Assembly (NCBI GenBank): GCA_025345505.1
Contig: JANVCC010010406.1
Coordinates: 10,727,063-10,791,062 of the forward strand
Length of the DNA stretch: 64,000 bases
Reading direction: 5' to 3'
DNA from: Todiramphus chloris collaris
Lineage: Eukaryota; Chordata; Aves; Coraciiformes; Alcedinidae
A program made the translations under genes and the position numbers. This document shows positions 47,601 to 60,000 of the stretch, piece after piece. Within the stretch, counting starts at the first letter, position 1; each line of letters begins with the position of its first letter. A model generated the notes under the pieces. The model was not told the origin of the DNA, searched no databases, and was given only the letters and a program-made list of their open reading frames with translations.

Positions 47601-48120
47601 GCATAGAAATCCTGTGTGGGGTCTCTGTGCTTGGCTAGGAATTCTGAAGGTAATTAAGGAGGAAAAAGCCCATTGTGCTATATTTGGTGACTGTTTTATT
47701 TTCTTGGTGTTGGTCCTGTGCCCAAGAGAGGAGGTTGCAGGGTGGGAATAATGGAATTCCCCTTGTTGCCTCCATGTTCCTCTTGAGGCCGTTCAGTGGT
47801 ATCTTGCCAATGAGAGCTTGCGTTTAAACATAACTCTGGAATTAATTGAAGTCTTAGCTTTGATGTAGCATGCACTTAGATGATATTGTCTCTAATTTAG
47901 ACATTGAGCCTAGAGTAGGGAGAACTTTCTTTTTCTTACTTAAAATACTACAAATGTCTCCAGGCCATGATTAAACAGTTACGGTGTTTTAGCGGTTTTC
48001 TGAATGAAACATTATTTTATTTAGTTCTTTATTTTTGCTGAAAAGCACCAATGCAATGGGTAAATGACAGGTGAAGAAGCCATAAGTTTGCATTGCTGCA
48101 AATAATAACAGGTTATGTAA

Positions 48121-48205
48121 AGGGAAAAAAAAACCCCAACCGAACAAAACAGAAGCAAACTCTCAAAAAAACCTTCAATTCTCTCTTCCGCCCCTCTTCT
48201 TTTAA
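48121..48205. repeat. A/C-rich tract at left edge of second gap
   Basis: GGGAAAAAAAAACCCCAACC and CGAACAAAACAGAAGC lead into a pyrimidine-rich stretch ending at the N run. Low complexity of this kind often breaks assemblies. Confidence 0.75.
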
Positions 48206-48305
48206 NNNNNNNNNNNNNNNNNNNNNNNNNNNNNNNNNNNNNNNNNNNNNNNNNNNNNNNNNNNNNNNNNNNNNNNNNNNNNNNNNNNNNNNNNNNNNNN
48301 NNNNN
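48206..48305. other. Assembly gap, 100 N
   Basis: Exactly 100 N, unknown true size. Low-complexity sequence of opposite strand bias lies on each side (A/C-rich on the left, T/G-rich on the right). Confidence 0.99.
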
Positions 48306-48412
48306 TGGGTTGGTTTTTTTTTTGGTAGTTTTTTTCTTTTGTTTGTTTTGGTTGGTTTTTGGTTAGTTTTTGTTGTTCTTGTTGTTTTTGTTCCAGTTTG
48401 GTTTTGTTTTCC
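48306..48412. repeat. T/G-rich tract at right edge of second gap
   Basis: Runs of T with GG or G (GGTTGGTTTTTTTTTTGGTA, TTGTTTGTTTTGGTTGG and on), nearly free of A and C for about 100 bases. Together with the left flank it may form a large imperfect inverted low-complexity structure. Confidence 0.85.
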
Positions 48413-49420
48413 CAGTTTGAAAGGTGCCAAAATGCACCTTTAAATAAAGAGTTACAGTGAAGGAAAATGTGTAGTGCAAACAACAGAAAAAAAAAAAGTG
48501 TCCGTTTTGGTTGCTGTATAAATAAAAATTATACAGCACAAATGTACCTGTCCTGAAATTGAAAGAAATTATGAAGACCTCTATAAGTGACACTCCAATT
48601 ACTCTTTTTCTAATTAGAAGCTGGGAACATTTAATTCTATAAGTAGCCTCCTATTTATTCCCCTAGGTTATGAAAGATGTATTCCTTCAAAGATTCAGGG
48701 TCATGGAAGCTAGCACTTCAGTATGGGGTCGACTCACCTGTTTTCTCTCAGCTTGTGCTCAGCTGACCACCAGTATTCCTGTCGGCCTCCCGAGGCAGAT
48801 AAAATATTTGTCATACAATTCAATATTTATTGTGTCCTGAGGGTGTTCTGGGTGAGGTCTGCACTGGGTTAGGAGAAGGTGTCCACAGGCTGAACTGATC
48901 CAAAAAGCTGCACCGCCAGCCTGAGCACAGCTTGATTCATCCTCTTTTCAATTTAACTTAAACTGACAGGAAGTAATATAAAGACAACTAGCTACAGTGT
49001 GTTTTTAATGATAACAGCTTTGAAGCCACGTAACTAACCTCACTGAAACAAGATCTTAGTTACAATACTGAAACTTCTTTTCCCCTTGCATTGGTTAAAA
49101 GAAGAGGTTTTAGGCCAACTCCTCTCTCATGGGCAATGCAGGGATTACCTGCCTCCTTCTTGATCTAGAAAAGAGTACCAGAGCCCACTGACTTTACATG
49201 TGTAACATCCGTATGAGAACAAGAAAAACTATGCCTACAAAAGCAAAAATATTTCTATATAAGTTCCCATTCTTTTTTAGTCCCCTCCCAGTTGGCCTAC
49301 TATGAAAAATACACTGTAATATTGACTGTGAAGTCAGTACAATTTAGCTTTTAGAATTAAATGAACATTTTTCAGGCCATTCACCCTTTGTCTGCCTCCT
49401 TGAGCTACTGGTGCACTGCT
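48413..49420. other. Intergenic, no gene seen
   Basis: AT-rich unique sequence; an A run near 48488-48498. Nothing recognisable. Confidence 0.7.
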
Positions 49421-49542
49421 GGGGCTGTTGTGGACAGGTGAGTACCCCTAGCACGGGCTGGCAGTGTTGGGTCATAGTCTGGACTTGATGATCTCAGAGG
49501 TCTTTTGCAGCATCAGTAATTCTGTGTTTCTGTGATTTGTAA
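49420..49542 (+). mobile_element. CR1 LINE 3' tail, plus orientation
   Basis: GGCAGTGTTGGGTCATAGTC, TGGACTTGATGATCTCAGAG, GTCTTTTGCAGC and the tail ATTCTGTGTTTCTGTGATTT reproduce the CR1 terminus, with the degenerate octamer repeats at the 3' end. Short and 5'-truncated. Confidence 0.8.
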
Positions 49543-49854
49543 GCCCACAGGAATACACAATGCTGCTGCTGAGGGGAATTGCTGTGCTCCAGCACAGGGG
49601 ATGGCGTGTGCCCAAGTCGTGCCCACTAGGGAAGAATGGAGGGGTTTTGTCCATTGTGCAGCACCAGAGTGTCTAAAGGGATGAGTGAGTGCCACAGGCT
49701 GGCCCCGACAGCCCTTCTACCTTGTCAAGCCCCTTCTTCCTTGGTCAGCACAGCAGCATGGCCCTTCAAACCTAGCCTGTACACTCACCTCCCGCCCAAA
49801 AGAGCTCATCATGCTCAAGTAGTGAAGAGCGGGGGAATTTTGGCATACGTGCAA

Positions 49855-50583
49855 TAAAGCTTTTGATCTGGGGGCTAATCTGTTGGAAAGCGGCTCTGGG
49901 GAAAAAGACGTAGGAGTCCTGGTGGACAAGAGGATGGCCATGAGCCAACAATGCGCCCTCGTGGCCAAGAAGGCCAATGGCATCCTGGGATGCATTAAGA
50001 AGAGTGTGGTCAGCAGGTCGAGGGAGGTTCTCCTCCCCCTCTACTCTGTGCTGGTGAGGCCCCACCTGGAACACTGTGTCCAGTTCTGGGCACCCCAGTT
50101 CAAGAAGGACAGGGAGCTACTGGAGAGAGTCCAGCGCAGGGCCACCAAGTTTATTAAGGGAGTGGAGCATCTCCCTTATGAGGAGAGGCTGAGAGAGCTG
50201 GGTCTCTTGAGCCTGGAGGAGACTGAGGGTGGACCTCATTAATGTCTATAAATATGTTAAGGGCAAGTATAAGGAGATTGGAGCCAGACTCTTCTCAATG
50301 TCATCCAATGTTAGGACAAGAGGCAATGACAGTAAGTTGGAGCTCAAGAGTTTTAGGGTAAACACAAGGAAAAACTTTTTCACTGTGAGGGTGACAGAGC
50401 ACTGGAATGGGCTGCCCAGGGAGGTTGTGGAGTCTTCTTCTCTGGAGATGTTCAAAACCTGCCTGGACACATTCCTGTGTGACTTGATCTAGGTGATCGT
50501 GCTCTGGCTGGGGGGTTGGACTAGATGATCTTTCTAGGTCCCTTCTAACCTCTAACATTCTATGACTCTATGATTCTATGATT
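49855..50583 (+). mobile_element. CR1 LINE 3' end with ORF2 C terminus and full tail
   Basis: The frame at 49883-50242 matches the C-terminal part of CR1 ORF2 ([72 protein letters not shown]). After a frameshift near 50225 the match continues at 50229-50492 ([48 protein letters not shown]). The element ends with GGACTAGATGATCTTTCTAG and CATTCTATG-type octamers at about 50555-50583. It is the best-preserved transposon copy here, but 5'-truncated before the RT core and frameshifted, so dead. Confidence 0.95.
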
Positions 50584-53470
50584 TCTTTTCCGTAAGGACA
50601 AACTGAACAAATGAAACCATTTGCTACCCAGGGGACACCCCTTGGTGTGTGTGCCAGGAGGTGTCCACCCCAGGAGGTGGTGGGTCACCACTGGGACATG
50701 CTCTCCACCACTGGAAGCCAGGGCAGGCACCATGGCCATTTACCATCCCTCCCTGAAGCCAAGGGAGGTACAAGTGGAAGGCGGGTGCATGCGAGGCCAT
50801 TTATAAACACAGCAAATCTGTTGTTTAGGTCAGGTCGATGTTTTGACACTGTCTGATAAAAGCCAGGAAGCGCACAGTTTGCACTGACCCTGGGCACCTC
50901 ACTAACTCCCACGTGTTTGTTTTCACAACAGCGTGAGCTAAGGGCTGAATTTAACTTACGAATTTCCTGGCTTTTGTCAGTTTGCCTTACAGCCATAGCC
51001 TGCTTTGAACATATTTCTTTCCATATTTAATATTAATGCTGGAAGTGCTATTTACAATAGCCATCTTCTAATGTGGGAAAGAGTACAAAGCCCTTCCGGA
51101 GGGGGAACATAAAGTGTTTGAAATTGGTAACAGACATGGGGGCTGTTGGCAAAGGATCACTTATAATAAGTGATCTTTTTGTTTTCACTCATTAAGAAGG
51201 TCAGTTCTATAAAAAAGAACACTTCTTACTCTTTTAGATGCTCTTATCACAATAAGGCCTATTCTTTCATTTACTGCATTGCAGAGCCAGAAGGGGAATT
51301 ATTTGTATCAAAGAATCATTATGAAGCATGTCTTAAAAGACCATGTAAAAATGAAGAGTATGTTTATTGGAACACGTAAAGGAAGAACTGTTGCTTGGTT
51401 TACTTCGATGAATTTAACTGCAGCATCTTTTGATAGCTCTTTCTTTCTTTTTATATTCTTTTTTTTTCCTTCTGAGATAAGAGTATAAATTCTTGCAGTC
51501 TCCTTGGAAGTTAATGAGAGGTTCCTTTGTCCATGAGTTGGGCAATATTCATGCTTCTCTTGAAACCATTATTATCAATCACTGGAGATGATTTCCCAGC
51601 AATATATTATCATAGAATTCAAGTTGCATCTAGAACAGCATTTTATATGCAGTAATTGAGACGGACTTAATCTCATTGCTCATTCTGTGAATATTCTCTT
51701 CTCTTACAATTGTGGTTGTCCAGGCATTCAAAAAGTTAAAGGGAACAGGCAGAAAAAAACCAACATATGTCATTAGAAAAATGATGAAGGAAGACAACTC
51801 AGAATATCTGTGAATTGTGGTTTCTCAGAATTAATCCTGAATGCCCCAGCTACGGAGTCACAGGTGCTGTGCCCTTCCTCTGTGCTTCTGAATCAGGTCT
51901 TGGCATGTTGTATCAGTGCAGGGCATTCACTGCCCCTGTGGTCTTTTCCATCATGTGATGCACCCAAAGGGTACAGGAGGGCCCATGTGTTAGAATTACT
52001 TCCTGTGCAATTCTTCCACCTTGTGTTTGAGGTAGCCTTTCCCTCCCTTGCCCTGCTTGCTATGTTCTCAGTGGGAGAAGATTCCTCCTGGGTTTTGCTG
52101 AGATGGATTTAATAGATCTGCATTGCAGAGAAATGATTTCTCCCCTCTACACTCAGTGTAATCAAGAGAAGCTGCCTAGAAAGCATAGAGAAAGAGCCCC
52201 CTGCAGCTGGCTTAGTTTCTGATGCTAAGTGACTTGCCTTAGTGCAGCCATCCAACCCCCTGCCTGGGGTTGTAATGTGCTATGCAAATTCAAGTCATGT
52301 TTTCATCTGGCACAGACCTTACATTATTTTACAATATAATGACTATTAATACAGAACATTAAATGATAAACAGAGTCCATTTGGCATGTCCTCGTAGTCT
52401 GCTTCTGCCGTTATTGGTACTTGATTGTTTCAACACAGCCTTAATTCGTCCTTATTTAGGCCATGAGCCAGCCTCAGGGATGTGGAAGGGTACCATGCAG
52501 AACGGCCCCTGCCAGGAAACATTGTGCCTGGGAGCTGGCCGAGCCGGTTTCCTGGAGGAGGAAGGTTTTGTTCTCCGAAGCAGACATCCTGACCCATTGT
52601 GGAAGGCTGGCAGGGCAGCGAGCTGACAGAGGGCTTGACACTGCCTACAGAGATTGTGCTCAGATCCTGGAGATACAGAAATTGTCATTTGCTTGTTAGC
52701 CTCCTGCTGGCAGAAGCTCAATTTCCCTTTGTTTTGAGCTAAAGGCTCCCTTTCCCTCTCTCAGCTCTTAAAGTTTTCCCCATAAGAACAAAATAAGGGT
52801 TTCTCCATAGAAGAAAAGGGGGTTTGGACAATGGGTAGAGTTACAAAGGACTGAATGACAGGCTTCCTCTGCCTGACAAGCAGCTGGAGTGAGAAGCCTT
52901 TGAGGGTGCAAATAGAAATCATTGTGCTGGGTGTTTGTGGAGTTACTTATTCATTAGATCTCTTTTCACTAAGTTAATGAACTTATGCAGCCTGATCCCG
53001 CTTCTAATTTAGTTGGTGTCAGTCACAATTCTGCGGAGTTTGGGACAGATCACTGGATTTCTAAACTAATCCCACTCAGGCCACTGAATTTTACTTGCAT
53101 ACTGATGCTTGGCTGGGGTTAATATCTTTCAGATTTCACTTCAAAAAGGCATTCAGGCTTGATTCAAAAGCATGGGGAGAGGACAATCTACCCTTCCTTT
53201 AGTAGCTTGTTCCAGACATTATCAAACTATGTTGTTAGACTATTTTGAGTATATCTGGCTTCATCTTCTACCTGTCACTTTTTGCTATGCCTTTCCCAAA
53301 AAGATAAACAGTGTTTTAGGATCCAGCACTACTCACTCTAATAGAGTTGTTCACATCTGTGGCATTTTTGCTTACTTTTGTGATTCTTTATTGCCTCTAA
53401 TGTCTCCTTCAAAACAGAGTAGGACATGGATGTTGCTCCCAGCAGGACTTCATTACTCCAGGAAAATGCC
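50584..53470. other. Intergenic, no gene seen
   Basis: Unique sequence. A 21-bp near-perfect palindrome sits at 51155-51175. A slightly GC-rich stretch at about 52.46-52.72 kb has overlapping ORFs of 78-89 codons on both strands with no recognisable product. Confidence 0.65.
51155..51175. repeat. Perfect inverted repeat, 10-bp arms and 1-base centre
   Basis: GATCACTTAT at 51155-51164 is mirrored by ATAAGTGATC at 51166-51175, followed by T5. With a single-base centre it cannot be an ordinary hairpin loop without opening some pairs; it reads as a palindrome. Confidence 0.9.
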
Positions 53471-53519
53471 TTAAAAAACCCAGAAAGTAAAAACAACCCC
53501 AAAAAAACCAAAACCCACC

Positions 53520-53554
<35 letters not shown>

Positions 53555-53558
53555 TACA
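53471..53558. repeat. A/C tract, then (TA)n and (CA)n
   Basis: An A/C-rich stretch (53471-53520) merges into about six TA units (53521-53532) and then about eleven CA units to 53554. A compound microsatellite, likely polymorphic. Confidence 0.9.
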
Positions 53559-56500
53559 CTAGCCTCTGTTTGTAGGACTGCGATAAAAATGTTAGCTCTT
53601 AAGGTAAGCAAAATCTATTTATTTCTGAAAAATTGCATTTGGCACTTGAGATTACCTCAGTGCTGAAAGCCGAGAATTTGAACACCCTCCTTCCTATTGC
53701 AATTGCTGCCTGCTGAGCCGTGGATTGTCAGAGATCAGAGGATGGTGAGTTAAGGAAGAAGATCAAAATAAGACTTCTTTTCTTCAATTTCACAGACTTT
53801 TCATAATATTGAAATAACCTGGATACTTAGTTACCTCTACACAAAAGGCTTGTGTGATTGCAAAGTACTGTAATTTTAAAAAGGTAACAATTTTGTTACT
53901 CTTATTAGTCTAATTTTCCTTAGGGTTCAGGCACATTCACCTAGGGGTTTCTACTTGGTACCAGAAGAAAAACCTGTTAGGGCAGCTTCTACACATGGGG
54001 AATTCTTACTGAATACACTGTGATGGTTAAATTCTTTTAGTCATATGAGTTTAAGAAGTAGTGTTCTCTGTCCCAGCAATTATTGATAGTTCCTGGAGGA
54101 ATATTATATTCTAAAATAATATAAGCTAAAACTAGAAAAAAAGATGTTTGTATGAGCAAAGGGCTGACCAACAGGAGACTGCATCAGTATGTATTGAAAT
54201 TCAGCTTATATGGATACAAATTTCCAGAGTATGTGAGTCAACTGAGTTGCTTTACAAAATCTGTTGGAACATAATCACCAGAACTGATAATTAGTTCTTC
54301 AGTAGGTTTTGGGTTTTTTTGTTTGTTGTTTTTTTAATATTTTAAACATGGAGAAATACAGCAAAATAGTAATTTTGTAATTGGAGGAAACACAAAAGTC
54401 TTTCTGAAGTAACTCACCAGTAATACTATCTATCCAGTTTTGACAGCAGTTGTCTCAGAGCACTGTGTGTAAATATTTCTTAGTGCTACAAATATCCAAG
54501 CTGATAATGAGATGCTTAGGCTCATGTACTTTGTCATATCAATTGACTCATTAATTGAAACGAGAAGGTTTTGATTCCCATGGTATCCCAAAGGAAATGA
54601 TTATAAAGTGTAGATATGTGTACAAAACTGGTGCTGACCAGGGAATGCTCACCAAAAGCCAGTAAATAAGGTATGAAAACAGCTCAGCTGAGGGCAGATT
54701 GAGATGGGCACAGGTCACCCTCTGGCTGCTGGTGGGAGGAACTGGTATTGAGAAGTTGAGTCAGTTTGTGTTTTATCAGGACCTCTCTGTGGCAACATAG
54801 TCCTGGAGTACAGGAGTCTTGTTTGCAACACCTTGCTTGTTGGTGCTCTGAGAGAGAGTTTCCAGTTGTGAAATGTTCTGAAAGGTATGGGAATTGAGGG
54901 TAACTGGTCTGAAACTGAGTATTACAGGTGACCTAGTATAAGAGCTACTGAAGGAGAAGGACTTCTTTGTCTTTATGTCTGTTGTGGCAATCCACTTTCA
55001 GTCCTCACTTTAGTTTTCTTCCTTACGTTCGCCATGAGTTGATTTAATTCACTCATCCTGCAGCACATTTAGCTTAGTCATCCTTCACTTACCTCAAAAA
55101 GAAAAGAGAAAACAAGTTTCCTTCTGGGTTAATAATTTGAATCAGCTCAGGAAGGACTCTAACATGTGCTGGGAGGGGGAGTGGGAACCAGTGGACAAAA
55201 GCAAGAGTGAAAGAAGGAGAGAGGAGGAAGTGAGGTGGCAGTGGTTGCTGAGATTCACTTATCTAGAAGAGCTGCTCAAGAGTCTAGTTGAGTGCTGCTG
55301 AGAAGCTTGTGTGCTGAACAAATGACCAGGCTCCAACTCTGATTTCAATTATGTTTTATTTCAGAAATTGTCACCTGGAAGGTCTCAGACAGAGACCTAC
55401 ACCTGCAGACATGGTTGCTGGTGGTTGTGTAGGATGAAAACAGAGATAAGGTGACTAAAGCCATGGAAACACAATGAGTCTTTGTAGAGGCTGAACTTGT
55501 TGTATATAGGTACCTGAGGTTTCTTACCAGATGGTTGATGGAGATCTTGTCTCTCCAGGAGATGAGCTGAGGCCCTTTGATGTGTCTAATGCCTTCTTCT
55601 CTATGGAGTTTCAACTTTGCTGAAAATTGTACAGATCTTCTTGTTTACATAATGATTGTGGCTGAGTAACTTACATATTTGTTAAAATATAATTATAGGA
55701 TCACTCCTATTGTCTAGATGTACTGAAATGTTTGGTGCTGAAAACACCAGCATCTGCACTATTTTCATTTTGTGAATGATCTGTGTATATCTATCTATAT
55801 GTGTATATATATAAACATATTTTATACTTTTGAGAAACACCAGCCTGGTGCCGTGAGCTGAAAATCCCTTGGTCCTTAGAGTACTAGGTGTACTCTTGTA
55901 TCCTTTGCTTTAGTTTCATGCAAAAGGAAGCTCGTTTTATTCTCTGAGACCACTTGTAGTGCAAATCAAAATACTGGTAGTAGGAACTTTTTATTATGAA
56001 ATTGGTTTCAGAAGTGTCTCTCATCCAAAGTAAAACGCTAATGTAGGCACTCTCTTCTCTTGATGATGCTGTAACTTTGAAAATGAGCATCAGAATAGAT
56101 GGTTAAAATAAAACTGCTTTCTTTTCCAGATAAATTACCATGACTTGTTTCAGAGACTGCCAGGATCCCTGAGTCTGTTTTGCAGAGTAGGATCATGGCA
56201 TTGGAAAATTAACATTTGGTCCTACAAACTTCAGGCAATATTTGTGGTTGTTGTAGTACATGGTATCTAGACACATGTAAGAAGATCTTTAGGCTTGGCT
56301 CCCAACAGATAAATTAGATGAAGTGGGGACAAAATTGAGTTTAATCATTAATTTAAATACAAGGAACTGAAATACAGCTCTGAAAGAGCTTCTGTATAGT
56401 CCACTGGGAAGCCTACAGCAGGTAAATTCTCTTAGGAATCCAGATCAATTGTCCTGTTACTGTGCGATACTGCATATTGATATAATTATACAGTCCCTGA

Positions 56501-56790
56501 CAGAACACAGTGGGATGCTTTAGCCATGACTCAAATCACAGTATGCGCTTGCTGATGAGCCAGGAGTCAAAATGGAGCCCCTGTTAAAGAAGCAGAAGAA
56601 TACTACATGTAGTCATTACAAGTAAATCCTCCTTTTCTTTTTAAATTCCTTAAAGAAGAAAATGAGGGGATGACAGAAGAATCTGAGGCTACTAGAATCA
56701 GGGTGTAGGCTGCTGATTCTTGGTTATAGCTTTCTGGACTTTGCTGCTTGTTCAGCAGATATGTTTGGATCAGGAACTTCACTACAAGCC
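53559..56790. other. Intergenic, no gene seen
   Basis: AT-rich unique sequence with a T/G tract at 54308-54340 and a TA-rich stretch at 55785-55828. No gene or mobile element recognised. Confidence 0.7.
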
Positions 56791-56794
56791 TAAA

Positions 56795-56863
56795 TGTATG
56801 GTGGGTTTTTGTTTTGTGTTTTTTTTGGTTGGTTTTGTGGTTTGGTTTTTTGTTTTTTGTTGT

Positions 56864-56894
<31 letters not shown>

Positions 56895-57000
56895 GGGGTT
56901 TTTTGTTTTTTTTTTTTTTTTTTGGGGGGTTTTTTGTTTGGGGTGTGAGGGTGTGTATTTGGTTTCTTTTTGTTTGTTTGGGGGTTTTTTTGTTGTCTGG
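56795..57000. repeat. T/G tract containing 25 consecutive G
   Basis: About 200 bases made almost only of T and G. The core is an uninterrupted G run at 56874-56898, followed by T-rich sequence and further G runs (56924-56929, 56940-56943). Open frames here encode only Phe/Gly/Trp/Leu low-complexity strings and are not genes. The exact G count is doubtful in any read type. Confidence 0.9.
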
Positions 57001-60000
57001 AACAACAGACAGTTATCTGCTTACCATCTTATCATAAATGGTTAACTTTCCAGGGTCTAGTTTTTCTGTGGTATGACATACTATTGTTGTCTTCAGGGTA
57101 TCTCACGAATTCATCATCGTTGGCATTAATACAACTAACTGAGCTTAATATTGTTATTTTTCTATTCTAATTTTAAGTGCTACACTGTTTTCTCTTCTCT
57201 CGGGCTGACATTAATCACTTCAGGAAACACTTTGCTTTGTAGCCGGAGGCCCTCAGTCTTGCAAGTATTCAGCCAGTAGTGATCTGATAAGCTTAGTGCT
57301 GAAAGTACTTTGTGAAGAAAAGATTTCGTTTGTCTTTAATATTGGGTAAAACTCTGTCAAGATTTCCTTTCCTTTTTAATACCTCATTTCTATACAACTT
57401 AGACATCAGACAGAGCAAATATCCAGACCAGGAAAGTGAAAAGGTGCAGTTGAAAGATACACACTAGTGAACTCTTTATTTTTTTGCCTGGGAAGTGCAA
57501 AGGAAATCCTGCATAATTAGTTTATCGTGTATGACTCACACCATTTAGTTTATACATCAAATTGTCCATTCCATGCATTAATATGGGACGTTTTTAGTTT
57601 GAAACACCAGCATAATATTAGAAAAAAGTCCTTTGTTATGGTATCAAAGCAGAGGTAAAGATGGTTGCTCTGTTTGTTTGTTTGTGGTTTTGTTTTGTTC
57701 TTGTTGGTTTTTTTTTCTCTTCTAAAAAGGTCCAATGTAAAATGAAATGGAAAACAGATTACAAGAGTTAAAAAGACCCAATTTTTTTTGCTAGCCAGGC
57801 ATATGAAAAATCTGTGATTTTTGATGATTTATGTTCCTAAACCATGAAGCTATTTAAAAGACTTGGACTTTGAGGTAGTGGCTACGCTTTTTTAAAGAGT
57901 TCCAAATCAGTCACCTGAAGCTTTGGTTCTTTTCACTGAAATAACCAACCTCTGTTTTGTTTTGGTTTTTAATTCACTTTTACATGTACTCATTGGCAGA
58001 TACCTGACTCATTTCTGGATACCTGTCCTTGCCCAACAGAACATGTATTGGATATGGGTGGAAGGGCTGTTGTGTGACTCAACCTAGAGGAGTACAGAGC
58101 TCAGAGTTCTAATCCTGCCTTAGTCAGAGATGTTCCCATGAAGCCTAGTTTCATTAATTAACTAGACTAGTCTTTAAACGGGATTAATTACATGGGTCTA
58201 ACTTCTAAAGCTTGCTGTAGGTGAGAAATAATATGGTAGGTTATGGGAAATGCATTGTTGGGCAGTAGTTTAGGATGTTCAAGAGCCTTTCTCTGAGCTA
58301 CAAATGAGAAGTGTTAACACAACACTGTGCAGCCCCTTTTATGTCTTAGTTTATCAATAAATGCGTTGGCTTATTCTGGACTTTATTTTATACCTTGTGT
58401 CTGAAGCATCATATTTATGTATTGGTAAGAATAGTAGGAAACATATTCTGGGTTTATTTAGTGAAATGTAGTTTTAGATAACCAGGTCATCTCATTAAGG
58501 CAAGTATAAATCACAGTGTGCTAATAAGTGTCTTTAGGGTGTTTAACATCTCTTGTACCTTGCTATCAGATTTAACTTATTTTGCTGTACCTAACTCCCT
58601 GTGGTGTCCTATCCTCAAATTACATTATAGCAATTTATTGGTTGTTGTTCAATCAGTATTCACTTCCCATTTTGACTGTGCTAATGTATAAATTGTGATT
58701 CAAGAGGAATATTAACCAAACAGCATCATAAATCTGACCATCACATTCTTAATCAGCCATTCTGTTGCAGGCGTCAGTGCAGGTTGCAACAAGGTGACTG
58801 CAAGCTACTGTTCAGCCCCCTCATGATAGTAAAAAAAGGAAAGCATGTATGCTGATGGTAGCACATTAAGCTAGAGGGATGAGGAGGAAACTAAATAATC
58901 TGTTAGCATTTTCCAAACAAATACCTTGCTTGGGAAAAGGAATTTTATAATCAGCCGTGCTGTCATTCTTTTTCAGTTTTAGATTTGAAATTGTCATTGA
59001 CATTGGGAAGCTACAGAGACAACACAGAAGTGTGAGAATCTTGATATTTATTGATCCCTGTTCTTAGTTTCTCCTACAGTGACATGTGTGGCTGTTGATT
59101 CCAGTTTGTTTTTAAAAGATCTGTCTTTACCATGCATGAGAAAATGCAGTAGTTAGACAAAAAAGTACTATTCCCTAGACAGTACCTTGAAGTGTTACTG
59201 CAGTAAAAACAAATGATACTGCTGGGCATACAGTTTACAAATCTTCGTCTCAGCTGGGCCAGCTAAGGGATTACTCACCTACTGATGCTGAAAGAGCTGT
59301 GTTTTAATATAAGCTTTCTTCACTTTGTAAAGCACTCTCTGTGCAATTGGTTTGTGATGTTGTAAAGCAGCCTGGTGGTTGACAATGCTTCATTGAGTTT
59401 TAATGGAGAAAAGCCAGGTCTGAAGAAACTTAGGGTAATAGGCTCAAATGTTTTAATAAGATATAGACTTTCTATGAGCTCAGTTTTATTATTTGGTTTA
59501 AAACTTGTTTTTTAAAAAGAAGTGTCAAAGGAAACGCTTAGCAGTCTGAGAGAAATCTCTTGAGTGAAGCAGGCTGTAATCTTGTTTAAATCTAAACTCA
59601 AATATGGCATAGATTAGGATGTTATTTACTGAGATCAAATAGCCGAAAAGATGAAGAACATGGAATATGCAACTAGTGACAGTCCTTTTTATTAATTTCT
59701 TCAAGGGAATAAAAATACATGTTTCACTAATGAAAACAATCCATCAGTCTTTTGCAAGCCTAGTGCCTTTGCAGTCATTTGATGCTACGCCGTTTAGAGA
59801 CCATATTTGCTCTTGGGGTTATGATCTTCTTTTGAATTAATAAAACTTGATCAGTCTTCATTTGGTTAACATTATGCTGAAACTGGGCAATGTTTTTTTA
59901 CCTGTATTTATCTTGACATTTTACTGCTTCTATTTCAGACCTGAAAAATTTGTTTTGTTTAACATTTGTCCATTTTATTCCCTCAGCAGTAGCAGTTAGG

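Larger units (their letters stand above)
43066..48120. other. Intergenic, with one CpG-retaining block
   Basis: Mostly AT-rich unique sequence. Exceptions are the A/C-rich tracts at 44.64-44.86 kb, a locally GC-rich patch at about 45.57-45.96 kb, and the CpG-retaining block at about 46.7-47.6 kb (listed separately). No coding gene is recognisable. Confidence 0.7.

Noticed and set aside
56720-57045. ORFs of 66-105 codons rich in Phe, Gly, Trp and Val
   Set aside because: Translation of a T/G low-complexity tract, not proteins.
58080-58300. Possible MIR-like SINE stretch (AGAGTTCTAATCCTGCC and a downstream GGGATTAATTACATG)
   Set aside because: Resemblance to the MIR core is slight and from memory; a profile search would be needed before calling it.
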